NCBI GenBank assembly: GCA_013423385.1
Contig: BLZA01000010.1
Location: 372,001-436,000, forward strand
DNA from: Naganishia liquefaciens
Taxonomy: Eukaryota > Basidiomycota > Tremellomycetes > Filobasidiales > Filobasidiaceae
Reading direction: 5' to 3'
Length of the DNA: 64,000 nt
A program made the translations under genes and the position numbers. The notes below the pieces were generated by a model, which was not told where the DNA came from, searched no databases, and was given only the letters and a program-made list of their open reading frames with translations. Each line of letters opens with the position of its first letter. Position 1 is the stretch's first letter. Below are positions 12,050-24,585 of this stretch, one piece after another.

Positions 12050-14494
12050 ATGGTCTCCGCTCTCATCCCTGCGCGATACCGCTCCCTCACCGTCCTTCTC
12101 TCCGTCCTTACCCTCATCGGCCTCTTCACCCACCTCCACACCACGTATCAACCATTCCGTCAGCACGTCCATTCACTCTTCCCCCAACGGATACGTAACG
12201 GCGAACAGGCGTGGTATTACGGGTGGGAATGGCGCAGCGGTGCGCAAGGAGAGGACTTGGTGCGTGGGATGGAACGAGTGGCGAGTGGGGTGGGGACAAC
12301 GATGGACGTCGTGCGTGCGAGTCGGGAGCGGATTTTAGGGTTGCAGGATGAGTGTAGGCGGGACGGGGACAGATGGGAGCGTGAATACGGGTGAGCGCCA
12401 GGGCTCTCGGAAGAAACGCAGCACGAGAAAAAGGGGCTAAATTTTCCCAACGAATGATCCGGGCAGTCGGGCCAACCTGCGCATGGCGAGATCGTACGAG
12501 GGTTCGCACGCACGTCTAAAGCAGGTCATTCGCAAGGCGTTGCGCGGGCAAGAATTGGTACTCTCCACGATCGGCGGTTCAGGTGCGTTTCCGGGGTTTG
12601 GACCTCGCTCGTTTTCATTTTGCGGTCCTTTTCGCGCCGCCGATACTTATGACACCTTGCCCATGCTTCCAGTCACCAACGGACACGGCGTCTCGACGGA
12701 TGAGATTTGGTTTTCCCGCTTTGGCGAGTGGTTCGAGGGGTTCATGCAGCCGCGGAGCAAAGAGCGTATAGGCTACGTTAAAGTAAACGGAGCCGTACCT
12801 GGTACGTCGGACAACTTTCCACCCCGTCATACCATAGCTGATCCCCCATTCCCCCTTCTCCCTTCCACCTTCTCCTGCCAGCGACCGGCAGCGACTACTT
12901 TAGCTTCTGCTCCTCCCTCCACATCCCGCACAATTCGTCTCTTATTGTCGTCGAACTGAGCATCAACGACGAATACCTCCCCGCCGAACATACGGCCAAC
13001 ATGGAAAACCTTCTGAGGGGTCTGCTCGAGTTGCCGCATCGGCCGGCGGTCGTGCTCGTTCAGGCGTTGGAGTTTCATAGTGCGATGATGGCGAATGGAG
13101 GGGATGTGCATTTGCCCGTGGCGCTCTATTATGGTGAGTAATGCGAGCTCACACGGGAGAGAGACGCGAGTGCTTGGCTGATGACAATGAACCGTCTTGG
13201 CGCAGACGTACCCGTGATCAGGTGAGATCACAACGCTCTTTCCGGACTTTGAATCCGGCTCCTTAACTCTTGCTTTTTTCCCCCACAGTATGCGAAACCC
13301 TCTAGCAGGACACATGATGCGTCATACCGAACTACTTCATCCCTACTTTACCACCGACTGGTGGCAGAACCCCGACGTGAGGCACGTCAACGCACGGGGA
13401 CACCGAGACATGGCCAACGTGCTTGCGTCGCTCGTCCAGGATGTCGCGTGCGAGTACGTAGGATCGCCTGAGGCCACCGACGGGGCTGCCGACGACGGAG
13501 AGCGGGACACGGCGATGCTCGAATTGCTTCAAGACGTTTTCGAATTACAGGACGATGCAGCAACGCTGCCCGTTTCCGAGATGAAGGACGTGTCAACGTT
13601 GTCCCGCTATTGGCAACACGAAGCGGAACAGGCGAGGCCTTGGGGTCCCTGGCATCGGCCCAAGGAAGATGACGAGCCAGCACGGGTACAGCACGGCGTG
13701 TGGAGCGAGCAGCGCGAGTTGGGGCAGGTCCCGAGGGTGAGGCGGGAATTCCTGCTTGGCCAGGCTTTTCGTATTTGCTGACGATATGCCAACCTCTGCC
13801 GTAGCTGCGGTTCCTGCAACATTGGAGTGAACATACGGAAAACCTGCCCTTGGAACCTCAATGCTTCAGCACACGCAGTCAAGAACACCCGTTGACTCCT
13901 GTTGAATCCAACGGATGGTAAGCCGCCTGCATGTCGCGTCTCCCTCTCAGGTGTCTAACTCTGTTGCAGGCGTACATGGTACCACCCGGATCGTCCAGAG
14001 AAGACATATCTCTTCTCAAACACCACCGGGTCCGCATTCAAGTTTGACATTGAAACTCGTTTGGGAATCATCAAGATGTACAGTCTGCGTTCAAAGACGT
14101 TTGGACTGGGCAGCGTCTGGTGTTGGGTGGACGGCAAGCGAGAACAAGGAGTGCGCGCAGACGGGTACTGGGACAATGGGAATGCGTGAGTCGCGACGAC
14201 TCGACCCGGGGAAATGGTAAAGCTAATCATGGTTGCTTGAATTGACTAGCAACATTGGCAGGTGAGCATACCACCTTGGTATCGTTCCTCGGCCCGGACC
14301 TTATGCCTCGTTTTTCCAGATTTACAACGATTGCGGACAACTTGCAACCCGGCCTGCATTCGGTAGAATGTGAACTGCTCGAAGATACCAAAGATCCAGG
14401 CGGTGGTCACGAGTTCCGGATCATATCCCTTATGAGGTGAGTCTAGTCGAAAACTGACGAGCCTTGCGGCTGACCATTTCGTTATAGTCTATAA
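12050..14494 (+). CDS. SGNH/GDSL-type esterase, capsule-associated-like, type II membrane protein
   Basis: A Golgi/secretory-type protein with a short N-terminal tail, one hydrophobic anchor (LTVLLSVLTLIGLFTHL) and a lumenal SGNH-hydrolase domain. After splicing, block I reads LSTIGGSVTNGHGVS. Next comes VNGAVPATGSDYFSFCSS, then the block with VELSINDEYLP, PVISMRNPLAGHMMRH, and the C-terminal VNARGHRDMANVL supplying the catalytic His. A beta-rich tail (TYLFSNTTGSAFKFDIETRL and WCWVDGK) follows; the last exon adds only Ser-Leu and the stop. Basidiomycete homologues are often labelled capsular associated proteins and may act on O-acetyl groups of glycans; that activity is inference. About eight introns. 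The start is the ATG directly before the anchor segment. Confidence 0.8.
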
Positions 14495-15861
14495 ACTCGT
14501 GTTTTAAAGGTGGTCGGTTGTATAAGGGAATTAGCACGCGCCATGGGTCGCATTATCGTTCAGGTCTAGTGTTGGATACTGTATAGCGTATTGTCAACGC
14601 CCGAAGAGCTAGTCGACGGCTGGTTCTCGAGGGTAAGATTATCATCAATCATGGACTTCGTGAGAACAGAACGATCATCAGGACAAATCTCACGCGATCA
14701 CGCGGACACCTGCACGAGATCCCTCCGGCTCGTGTTCCATACCGTCCGCCTACGTTGCTGAGCGGCCGAGCTCCAACGTTGAATCGTTCGCGGTAAACGC
14801 CTGGCTTTCGGTAAAGTTGGAAATCATGGTTGGCTTTAGTGGGGCAGTACAGGAAGCAGACGTGGTCGAAAGATCCATGCTGTCTTTGGATAGCTCTTCG
14901 CGGCTATATAGGTCCGAAGGGATCCGTCAGTCGTTTTTTCGCGAGCAGGTTAAAGGATGTACCTCAGGACAGCTTGCAAGAGGACTGTTGTGCTGACTTG
15001 CTTCTGCCAGCTCTCTGAGGCGACGCAACGTACGTTCAGATCCACACGTCCGGCTTGCAGGGAAAGTCCACTTACACCATTAGGCCTGGTGGCTCTCAGG
15101 AGGGTGGCAACTATCGCGCATGCCGTGGGCAAGACCATGCTCTCGATGGCGTAATAGGACAACTTCTGAAGGCGTGTAGCGGTTCTGCTCGTGTGGACGG
15201 GCGTCAGCGAAAGCTTTTGATGCGACGCAGCTCCTGTCCCGGACACCCTTGCCAGACAAAAAGGACTTACTGGGGCAAAGCGCTTCGTCGCATCCTGGAA
15301 AGCGACCCGAGTGTGCCTATGCACAGAATGGCGTCTGTCCCAGCAGTCACCCTGAAATAAGACTTTATATCGACAGCATTCAGTGCTGTATGCGACGTGC
15401 GCACTCACGAGCATTCGGCATACATGTAAGGCATGATCCTGTCATTCATCTCGTCCAGGCTGGCCTACTTGCCGCCTGTCCGTTAGTCCATCGCGAGGAG
15501 AGTAGAGAGACAGAAGCAGCACAGTGAGAATGTAGTTCACTGTCAGCCGAGATAACATGGTCACATCCATAGATAGTGAGTCCAGCTAGCTAAAAAGCTG
15601 TCAATCGAAGAGGAGCAGTCATGCTTGAATGCTAACAACTTAGGGGAAATGAGGCAAATGTGCCAATAAGTAAGACGGTGATGAGAAGTCCGGTGGCAAA
15701 TTGCCTTGATGGAGCTGAATTCAAATACAAAAGAGCGAAACAATGACTTGGCTCGCCGTTTCTCAGGACACAAGTCTGCTTACCCTTATCAGGGGAAAGG
15801 CGAAGATGGTCTGCGAACATAGCACGACCACGCCCTCCAATAAACAATTGAGGCCTGACAT
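14495..15861. other. Gene-poor stretch
   Basis: No protein I recognise in any frame. The longest open frames (about 150 codons, minus strand 14950-15414) have no domain-like content and no sign of conserved splicing. May hold an untranslated RNA or decayed sequence, but nothing supports a call. Confidence 0.4.
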
Positions 15862-16185
15862 TCAGGGGTAAAACTCCATTTTCTCCTGTCCGGCATAGTG
15901 AACCACGGTTTGCTGATAGTAAAAATAACAGATCAAAGCGGCGCCAATGGTGACGGCAATTAACCCGGTGGTCACCGTCAGACGCTCCCAAGCAGGGGCG
16001 CGAAGTTGATTGTACCTGAGCGCCTGGAGATGATCATGCCAACGCACTACCTTTCGTAAACATTTGATCGGGCTTACCAAGTCAGAAATGTATCCTTGAA
16101 CGAGCCATTCTCCAATGGCGCCGGGATACGAGCCGGTGCTGCAAGATTTCCAGATGTCTGTCAACGCGTATCCTCGCAAGGGCAT
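15862..16185 (-). CDS. Possible small single-pass membrane protein
   Basis: Two exons joined across a consensus intron (gtaagc to ctccag, near 16024-16077) give about 90 residues. The N-terminal half reads MPLRGYALTDIWKSC and GAIGEWLVQGYISDL. The C-terminal half has YNQLRAPAWERL followed by a clean membrane segment, LTVTTGLIAVTIGAALICYF, and a short tail ending EKMEFYP. I do not recognise the family. The size and layout resemble small mitochondrial or ER membrane subunits. An upstream frame starting MEMAQPSSEEF near 16280 could be a 5' exon, but I could not join it in phase. Existence and start are uncertain. Confidence 0.35.
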   Translation of the reverse strand: MPLRGYALTDIWKSCSTGSYPGAIGEWLVQGYISDLVSPIKCLRKVVRWHDHLQALRYNQLRAPAWERLTVTTGLIAVTIGAALICYFYYQQTVVHYAGQEKMEFYP

Positions 16186-17566
16186 TGGACAGAGTCGCAA
16201 ACGTCGAGTTGGACATACGCCGCGTTTATAGCCATCAGAAGCAAAAACTCTTCGGACGAGGGCTGCGCCATCTCCATGATCGGATTAGCTGCGTGTATGC
16301 GTGGCTGGACTCTTGGAGAACTCTGTACGTCCGAGACCTAGATGAAGCCGGATGAGGCGGACTTGGTCGCAACAGATACTGACGATCCCTGTGAACCAGA
16401 TCGTGTGAAGACGTGTTCCCCTATTTACGATCTTCCCGTGCGGGCTATATGTTTATGTCTAGTACCCTGCCCCCCCCACCCGAGATGGGACATCAGGGAT
16501 GATCCACCGCTGTTTCCCGCAGCCAATTGTCGGATCCTGGAGCTACCAGCCGGGCGACTCGTAAAGCCAAATGTTCGCGAGGACTCCTGGCGTGGAAAGA
16601 TTTTCGCAACGACCGGCTCTAAGGAGTCGCAGAGCGGGAGGCGAGACTAGCCCTTGTACCAGTGTAGGGTTGAATTAACAAGTATCCTTTCACAGAAGGG
16701 CCCATGGAATCGGTCGAGGTTGGAACTCATCAGTATCCGCGCTATGGAGATCCATCAGATGGCGATGCTCATGGCGAAATGATTGAGTTTGCAGTCCATT
16801 ATCAACGTTTGTATGGCATCAATACTTCTAAGGTTTTCGACACCAGGAATCTCCTGATGTCCTCAGCAGGTGATGATGCTTGTCTGATGGCGTAGGGTTC
16901 CGCCGCCCGGACGACTCCGTGTGGCAATGCTTCATATCCACTTGACCTCATTGGCGAAAGAATAGTGTCAGTACCTTGCAAGCGCGGTGGCGGTGTGATG
17001 GACAGAAAACAAAAGTTTGCTTTACGGCACCCTGCTTTACCGCACCCGAGCTAATTTTGAGCGCGACGTTGATTGAAAACCTGATCAAACAATTTCAACA
17101 GAGATGGCGCACAGATGGACGCAGATCATAAATGAGAAGGAGTACGGCGATCATTGCAGCCAAAGACCCAGAAGAGGGAATGGTGGGCTCTTTGTGCCGA
17201 AACCCTTCGCAGATCCTCCGAAGTTCTAGAGGCAAATCCGCATTGTGGGACTTTTGGATCATTGCAAGTGTACATCAGCGAGATCAGTCAGCGGGTTTGC
17301 GTGCGAAGCCTTGAAGCTGAGAGAGGAAGTGCATCTAGTCATACGAGCGGAATATATCCCTCACAGCTTGAGCTTTCAGATGAACGCCTTTGGTCAGGAT
17401 TCGCATGGCTTCAGGACAGACGAGAACCATCTGGAAGAGCGCGCTCAAAAGCGAGACACACTCTAGTGTTGCGCATCGAGGTAACCTCTGATTATCAGTC
17501 CTTGTCATTGTCATTCGTACATTAGATACCGGGATGTACGGCTGGTCATTATGGAGTTTCATACTA
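16186..17566. other. Gene-poor stretch
   Basis: No convincing gene on either strand. It contains a run of nine C near 16469-16477. The right end is the 3' flank of the mitochondrial carrier gene. Confidence 0.4.
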
Positions 17567-20474
17567 TTAAGCGATATGCAGTGTCCGCTTGCAATGTTCA
17601 TAGACCTTTGAAGCGGAGTGTGAGCGACATCCAGCAAGCGACCGAGAATCTACTCACGACGTAAGAAATGGATACAGCTGGAACCACCTTGGCCAAAGTC
17701 GGAACCAGCCCCTTGTACAAGCCCTGCCAGCCTTCTCGTGCCAGGGTCTGATTCGCGACGTCAAGGAAGCCTGTATACACCGTAGGATGCCCGGGAGATC
17801 CGGAAGCTTGCAATCGAGTACGAAGCAGGTTGATGGCTATCGGACCGATAATTTGAGCGTGAGCGCCAACTTCACATGAGCTGATGTGCACGTACGATAT
17901 ACACTGGTGGCGCCGATGCTGCCCGAGAGCGCTCCGAAAGATAGTACCGCTAGTGTTTGCGGCTCCTCCAGGTCGAAACTTTTGCAGTATGCGATTTTCC
18001 TGAAGAAACCACAGGTCAGCCTTGCCACCTAAGTCCGAGATGAGCACATACAGCGCCTCGAATGTGCTCATGTCGATGGCGGAGTACGGAAAGACACCGA
18101 TTAGACCGAGCTGTAGAGTCCGCTGAATCAGCGCCAATGCCTGGCTTTCGGTGAAAGCTGATACGCACTGTCAATCCCCTGTAGTATGCCCGAATACCGC
18201 CCGATTTCCACATCGCTCGGGCGGTTTCTCTCAGCGCGGATCCTCCATCAACTTTGCGTCCTATCCGACTCTGCAACTGCGTCTTGAGGGTCTCGACGGG
18301 GTATATCGTCATTTGCGAGGTGATGCCACCGATTCCTCCTGATATAAAGCGGGACGTGCCGGAGATATCTGTCTGCTCAGGCACGCAATCCCAGTACTGC
18401 GCGAATAGGCGTTTCTGTAAGAGGCATCGTCAGCTCCTTCGCGATGCAAATAAAGCAATCCGCATACAGAGTATTCGTAAGAGAAGAATTTGATTGCAGA
18501 TTCCTAGAAAGAATGCGTCAGTCGATGGAAAGAGCGAGAGTCTCTTCCACTTACTGGGAAAATCTTGGTGACATTCAAGCCATTCCCTACCCAGAAAGCT
18601 CGAATACCGCCACCGTCTCTATAGATCCTCGCGACTGCCTCACTCAAGTGCCCAAAGCCTTTACGACTAAACTTTAGAGTCTTTTTCGTGGCTTCTTTCA
18701 CACTGGCAGAATGCAGGACGTCTGGCGGGCGCTTGACTTCTTGCGGGGTATCCGTGCTGGTGATCAGATAAACTTTTAATCGGTCGAACGGTGCCGTAGC
18801 GGTCCTCGATACTGGGATCAAGATGGGCGATGATCAATCGAGAGCGCTCTGACCCTTTTCCGCGGCCTGTTCTCTCTCACCTGCTCCAGCCACGCCGCCC
18901 GCGAGGAGAAACTTCCATGCGACGTGCCTATTAAACTCCATGTGATCCTCCGTGTCTTCGTCTTCCTCTTGAACAATCTGATTCGAATGGTCCACAAGAG
19001 ATCGTCCACTGGATCCACAGTCTTCGTGGCCGTCCACCAAGGACGCTTCATTCTCGCGACAATTGGCCAAATCTTCTGGCGATGATTTAGAACTTGACGA
19101 AGACGAGGCATTGGATGAATTTGAACTGGATGTCGTCGACTTGGGAAAGCTGACGCTCAGATCGCCGTCCATATTGACGCGAGCTGCTCCCCTCCCATCC
19201 GGGAACCTCTTCTTGACCTGATAGACTGTGAAACGTGACCACACGACTGAGCAAAGACTATACATCTCCGGAAGCACCGCCCACATACACTTGTAAATCT
19301 CCTGCACACTGGCTTTCCGCGGGAGCAAGAGCAAGAAATCCCGGAATTCGGCAAACGTGATATAGGTGGCATCCTTGCGTTGCTGTTGCGTTGACGGAGG
19401 TGTCGTGGCGCCCGACGCCAGGAAGGAGACGAAATCTCGCAGGCCGGAATCCGTCATCTCGATGCCTATTTCCCGGGAGGTGCACAGAGGTCAGAGACAT
19501 GAGCGCCGGGTGACGGCCGAGCGCAGTTTTGTCGACTCACCACTTCGCTGCAACGCGTTGCGCATCTCGGCGACATCCAATTTGCCGTCTCCATCTCGGT
19601 CCAGTTCGTGGAAAATATCCCACAACTCCTTTTCTTGATCCCACAAGAACTTTCTGAAATCCTTCCATGCGATACCCTTGCCGCTCTTCTTCTGCTGTTG
19701 CTGTTGCTGCTGTTGCTGCTGCTGCTGTTGTTGCTGCTGTTGTTGAGCCTGTTGCTCCGGCTCCGTCAAATCATCGGCCCCGCCCCACAACCTCGCCTCT
19801 GGCCGTTCCTGCATATTCACCCTTCTGCTCAATTCCTCCAAATACAGCCGACTGAGCCGCTCGGCCCGCTCGGGACTCAAGATCCCGATCGTATCCTGCC
19901 CGGGCAACTTGGCCATTTGCGTCGGCGTCGGCCGCTCCGAGGGTTCCGGCAACGTCGGCAGCGAGCGCCAGAGCGCGTGAAGTTTTTGCGCGCGCAGGAC
20001 CGGGCCCTCGGAGCGACGGAAATCGGCGAGGGTGAGTCGCGAGGTGGATGCCATCGGGGGTGCACCGTCCGGTGTGCCCTCCATGCCGCGGGTGTACTGT
20101 GCGTGGTCATTGACGTCGTCGTCGTACGAGCGTGGGTAGTGGTGGGCGTGGTGGCAGACGGTAGGGTATCGGGATGTATACGATGCGGGACCCGACGTGT
20201 GTGCGTATGGCTGGAGGTCCGGGCCGAGGGGTTCCCGTATGGAGGCGGAGAGGGGCGGATTATACACGGGGTGATCGTCCCATAGTTTGGTATCGAGAAG
20301 CGAGGGCACGTCGCTCGACGCATGTTGCGTGCTACCAACGCCGGTGGCGTGCTCGTGATTGCGTTGCACGCCATCCTGGACGTCTTCTCCCTCCGGCAGA
20401 GCATGCGCTATGACCGTATTGTCCATATGGAGCGTTTGTGCGTGCTCGTCTTGTCGGGCAGGTTGTGCTTCCAT
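17567..20474 (-). CDS. EF-hand mitochondrial carrier (SCaMC / Sal1-like ATP-Mg/phosphate carrier)
   Basis: Inner-membrane solute carrier of the calcium-regulated SCaMC/Sal1 class, which exchanges ATP-Mg for phosphate. The long N-terminal region holds one canonical EF-hand loop, DRDGDGKLDVAE, and a more degenerate second region (ATYITFAEFRDFLLLLP). An acidic/Ser-rich linker follows, then three carrier repeats with the signature motifs PFDRLKVYL, PVETLKTQLQS and, in the third, a variant GPIAINLLRTRLQAS. The last exon, joined across 17604-17655, gives SYVVYEHCKRTLHIA, the usual C-terminus. An 18-glutamine tract sits just before the first EF hand. The start chosen is the first ATG (MEAQPARQDEH); an upstream leader exon cannot be excluded. 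The substrate is inferred from architecture. Confidence 0.88.
19692..19745 (-). repeat. CAG/CAA repeat encoding 18 glutamines
   Basis: Eighteen uninterrupted Gln codons (mixed CAG and CAA), then Ala and two more Gln, inside the carrier gene just upstream of its first EF hand. The mixed codons should make it more stable than a pure CAG run. Confidence 0.95.
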
Positions 20475-21363
20475 GACGTCGCCATTCAGCCCCAAAAAAC
20501 GATGTATCGAAAGTTGCAAGTAGTGTGATGGCTAGCGAGTGCTGTGCGGCGCGCGGCGCGAGATCTTTGCTGGATGAGGGGGCGAGTGATGATGGCACCC
20601 CGTCAGTGCGTTCGAAAGAATTATCCGACCCTTGGGTCGCGTTTCTTTGTCGGTATGGATATTCGGTCGGCGTCCAATGTCGGCATTAACGGTGGACAGA
20701 AAGTCCCCTCTGGCAAATATCTGACCTGGCAGACGACGACCGACAGCCTTGCGGGTAAAGTGTGCGTAGTGGATTGCGTCGAGCGAGATTGGATTTTTTT
20801 TGTGGTCAAAGGACCAGCGAAAGGCACGCGTTTCCAAATTGGCCGATGACGATCGAGCGAGCGAACCGGTTTGCGTGCAGGCTGAAGCGTCGAGCGGCCG
20901 CGTCCAGAGGTGGGTTTCCCGCGGGAGATTTCAATGGTTCAATGGTTCAAGTGGACCGGGCTCTGACGATGGATGATATGTGCTCAGCTTTCCGGACTCC
21001 CCCACCGCCTGACGAAATCATTCCCATCCAGTCTCTATCGCGGTATTCGGTATTCGGTCCTCACCGCTGGCAGCGTCCCGTCGTTCGCTGCATTCGCGGA
21101 CCGAGCGAGGCAGAAGGTTTGCGGCGAGGCGGACATTGTACCGTTTGCCTCCGCTGTCTCGACTCCATCGGCGATAGGCGGCCGGGTGCCGAGATGACGA
21201 ATCGAGGGTGGAGGCGACCGAGGGGAGGGAGGTAGGGGGCGGTCTCCATCTCGCATCTCGCTCGGAATGCAAACGGGACTCTCTCCCACGGCGTGGCGAT
21301 CACATACCGCAGGCAACACACTCAAGGACCGCATAGGACCGCGCCTCTGGTCAGATACCCATA
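20475..21363. other. Divergent intergenic region, carrier / RING ligase
   Basis: 889 bases between two outward-facing genes. Short open frames on both strands have no recognisable content. It presumably holds both promoters; no clear TATA box. Confidence 0.5.
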
Positions 21364-23637
21364 ATGTCGAGAATAACAGAAGATAATCGCTGGTGGTGTC
21401 ACGAGGTCTGTCTGGTATCCATTCATCCCCTCGATCTCGCTAATCCTTCAAAACACGTATACCAGTGCTCAACAGCCTTCCGCGAGCCAATTCCCAGCGT
21501 TGGAAATGACCCTCCGCTGTGCCCGAACTGCATGTCGGAAGTCATTGAGCAAGTGAGTCCCACACCGAACGCAGCTTTCGCATCCAGCACTCAAACACTA
21601 CGCCTCCCCCTCTAGCGAGAACTCGACGCCCAAGACGACGAATGGTTCCACCCACAGACTGAAGCCGAGGCAGAGGATCACTCCGATCACCCCTTTATGG
21701 GATTCTTCAATCCTCCATCCATGGTCGGCAACCGCACCTCGGCCCCAGCCCGTCCACACGCACAAGAAATCAACCCCTTGGCCGAAATGATGCGTCTCAT
21801 GAGCGGCGCTGTCCCCCCGCCATCCTCCAATTCCTCCTCAACGGGCTCAACGGGCGGTGGCCCACGCATTCGGACATTCACATTTGGCAATCCCACCGGT
21901 GGCGGGATCATGGGCGGTGCAACGATCTCGATCGGCGGGGGACCCGTCCTGGGCACGGACGAGCATGGGTTCGTGCGTGATCCGTGGGGGGACGCTTTTG
22001 GGCAGGCAAGAGGTGCCTCGAGTGGGCCAACAGCGGAGCAGGGAGCGAGGGAAAGGTTCGGGCAAGGTGGGCAGGCAGGGTTTAATCCGTATCGTCCTGC
22101 ACCTGGGGATTATGTGACAATTGAGGATCTCTTGTCGCATTTCCTTGGCGGGATGAGCGCTGTTGGCGGCGGACCGGGCAGCGGGAATCTGGGGGACTAT
22201 GTCATGTCGGATGGTGAGTACCTTGATGGCGCGTCTTTACCGGATTCGAGACATTGACGGGTCCCAAAGAGGGCTTGGACCGGGTGTTGGAACAACTCAT
22301 GCATGCTGCTGGAGAGCATAATAGGCCCCCGCCGGCGAGTGACGTCGTCATAGAGGGTTTGCCGAGGATCAAATTGGATGAAACGACTCTAAGTAGGTTC
22401 CATCGGTCGAAAAGGTCCGCCAAAGCAGTGACACTGACATGTCCCCCTTTCAGATGCCAGTCAATACAAAGATTGCTCGATATGCTTGACTGAATTCGAG
22501 TTGGGCGAAGAGGTGATACGCATACCGTGCAAGTGCGTCCCTTGGCGGAACGTGCCCGAGAAGTCCGACTGACTTGCCCCCTGCCTCTAGGCACATCTTC
22601 CACTCGGAATGTCTCGTGCCGTGGTTGAAGGAAAACGGCACATGCCCAGTCTGGTGCGAAGTCGTTTGATTCCCAGTCATTGCGCCCTGGCTCACACTGC
22701 TCTCTTCAGCCGCTTTTCACTCGTGCCTCAAGATCAACGCAACGCACCCAGGCCGCATCCGACAGGCGAAGGCGAAACGGTTAACGCATCGAGTGAACAC
22801 GGCGTCGGAGGCGTCATCAGCAATGTCTTTCAGGGGCTTTCCCGGTTTTTCTTGGGCGGCGATGAACGGCCGCACCATCAAGATGAAGCGCACCCGGGCT
22901 TTCAGCGCACGGAGGATCATCGCAACGACGCAGCACCGCGAGATGACTTTATGGCTTCTCGGCCTCCTGGGTCTTTTCCCCGCCCGATTTCTCCGACCGT
23001 GGATGAACACCCATATCAAGCTATACCCGCGTCGTCAAGTGCCGCTACAGGTAGCGTTGACAACACGCTTCAGCCGGCACCCTCCGCCGAAGATGCTCAC
23101 CAGTCTTCGGCGAGTTTGTCGACAGACAATCCTGACGCTCGGCCTGCCGAAATGATACCTGACACCTCGGGATCGCGTTTCATGTCGAGCGTCTTTGACC
23201 CACGAAGCGGCAGCCCTCTGGCGCGCGGTAATGCAGCGAGTCCCGGACCCATTGGGACCGCCTCGTATCTTGGACGCGTGTCGAGTCCGCCTGAGCAGGA
23301 TAGAGACAACACCGGCAATACGGCGTCGCGGGTAGACTTGCCAAACCCTTCGACGCCTAATTCGTCACAAATGGTCCTCGGACATGATACAGCAACGGCC
23401 ACAAGCACACACCCTCCAAGCTCACCATCCCCCTCGACGTCACAGACGCAAAACCCTGCCTCCGACCCAGCTCGAGAGCAAGCTCGTCAGCCTTCACCGC
23501 ATCCAGTATACCCAACGTCGATCCCAGCCGAACACCGGGAGCGGCATGCCAGAAGAGAGGCAATGTTACGGCAGGCCGAGGGTCGCGAGGAGCATTTCAC
23601 AGGCGAGACCGGAGCAGATCACACCTTGCCCGAGTAA
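21364..23637 (+). CDS. RING-H2 E3 ubiquitin ligase, RNF115/RNF126-like
   Basis: Cytosolic ubiquitin ligase; RNF126-type enzymes act in quality control of mislocalised hydrophobic proteins. The N-terminal zinc ribbon is split by an intron: WWCHE|CSTAFREP, then LCPNCMSEVIEQ, giving the CxxC pairs. A low-complexity region rich in Ser, Gly and Pro follows. The RING-H2 domain is assembled over three exons: CSICLTEFELGEEVIRIPC, then KHIFHSECLVPWLKENGTC, then PVCRFSLVPQ, with all eight zinc ligands present. After it comes an unusually long tail of about 300 residues, Pro/Ser/Thr-rich and probably disordered; animal RNF126 has only a short tail. The start is the Met directly before the zinc ribbon. 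Family assignment is firm; the substrate is unknown. Confidence 0.9.
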
Positions 23638-24561
23638 GGTGTTTCTTTGGGATAATGTCGCTCAAGAACTGATACTTTCCTGCGGCTTCAGACAGATTAA
23701 TCGTGACTACCTGTCTCCTGATTGATGATACACGTGAACCAGATCTTTCACGCGTCGCTCCTTACACCCACTTCAATCCGCTTTGCTGAATATCAGTCGC
23801 CCGTCTCAGAGACGGCGTCAACTCGCATCGTTGTGATTACAACCTAACTTGCCATATTTGCTATGTCTGCATCACGTCGTGGCTGGCAGGGGACTAGTCG
23901 GGAGTCATTGTCGTCGTGACGCCCATGCTCGGGGATGATTGAACCCTCCAGTTCTGTACGCTCCGGCAATATCTCAAGCATTCATGCATGCAGCTGCTCA
24001 TTCAATGACGTTCGAGCGTCGTTTCCAGCACTGCTGACCCGCGTCGGAAAGCACCGGGTAGGGCGGCCGATAACTCGGTCGCAGTCGCAGGCGCTTGCAT
24101 CCGCTCGTCCCGCTTGGTTGGCTATCTGGCTGGAGGCGCTGAGCTCTGTCTATCCGGCAAGCTGTTCGGCAAGCAAGCTGGCAAGCAGGAGCTTTCCTCC
24201 CGAGGCTTGGCGACCAATGGGCAAAGTCGGAACTTTTGTCCATGTGTTCAAGAGCTTGTTCAAGTGGCTGTTCAGCTGGCTGTTCACATGTGATTGCTCA
24301 TGTGACGCATGTCACCTTTCCCATAGCACATGTCAGTTCACGTGATCCTTCTAGGGAGCTGCAGCCAGCTTGCCCTGCGCCAGATGGACGCAAGCGATCG
24401 TCAGGCCAAGTCTGGTCGCCCTCATGGCACGATGACTGGGATGAAATGTGTTTGCAGTTGGGCTCACCCGCTGGGAGAGCCCGCGAAGCTCCCCTTGGTG
24501 GTCCACGGGGTCTCTCCCAATTTGCGGGACTTTTTCCGCCCAATACGAGGATGGCTCACCA

Positions 24562-24585
24562 TACCGATTGCTATAGCAATTGGTA
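24562..24585. repeat. 24-base near-perfect palindrome
   Basis: The two 12-base halves are reverse complements except for one mismatched pair; the centre is CTATAG. It could be a binding site for a dimeric regulator of the downstream transporter or a chance hairpin. Confidence 0.6.

Noticed and set aside
14950-15414. Minus-strand open frame of about 154 codons
   Set aside because: No domain, no membrane or signal pattern, and no convincing splice partners; likely chance.
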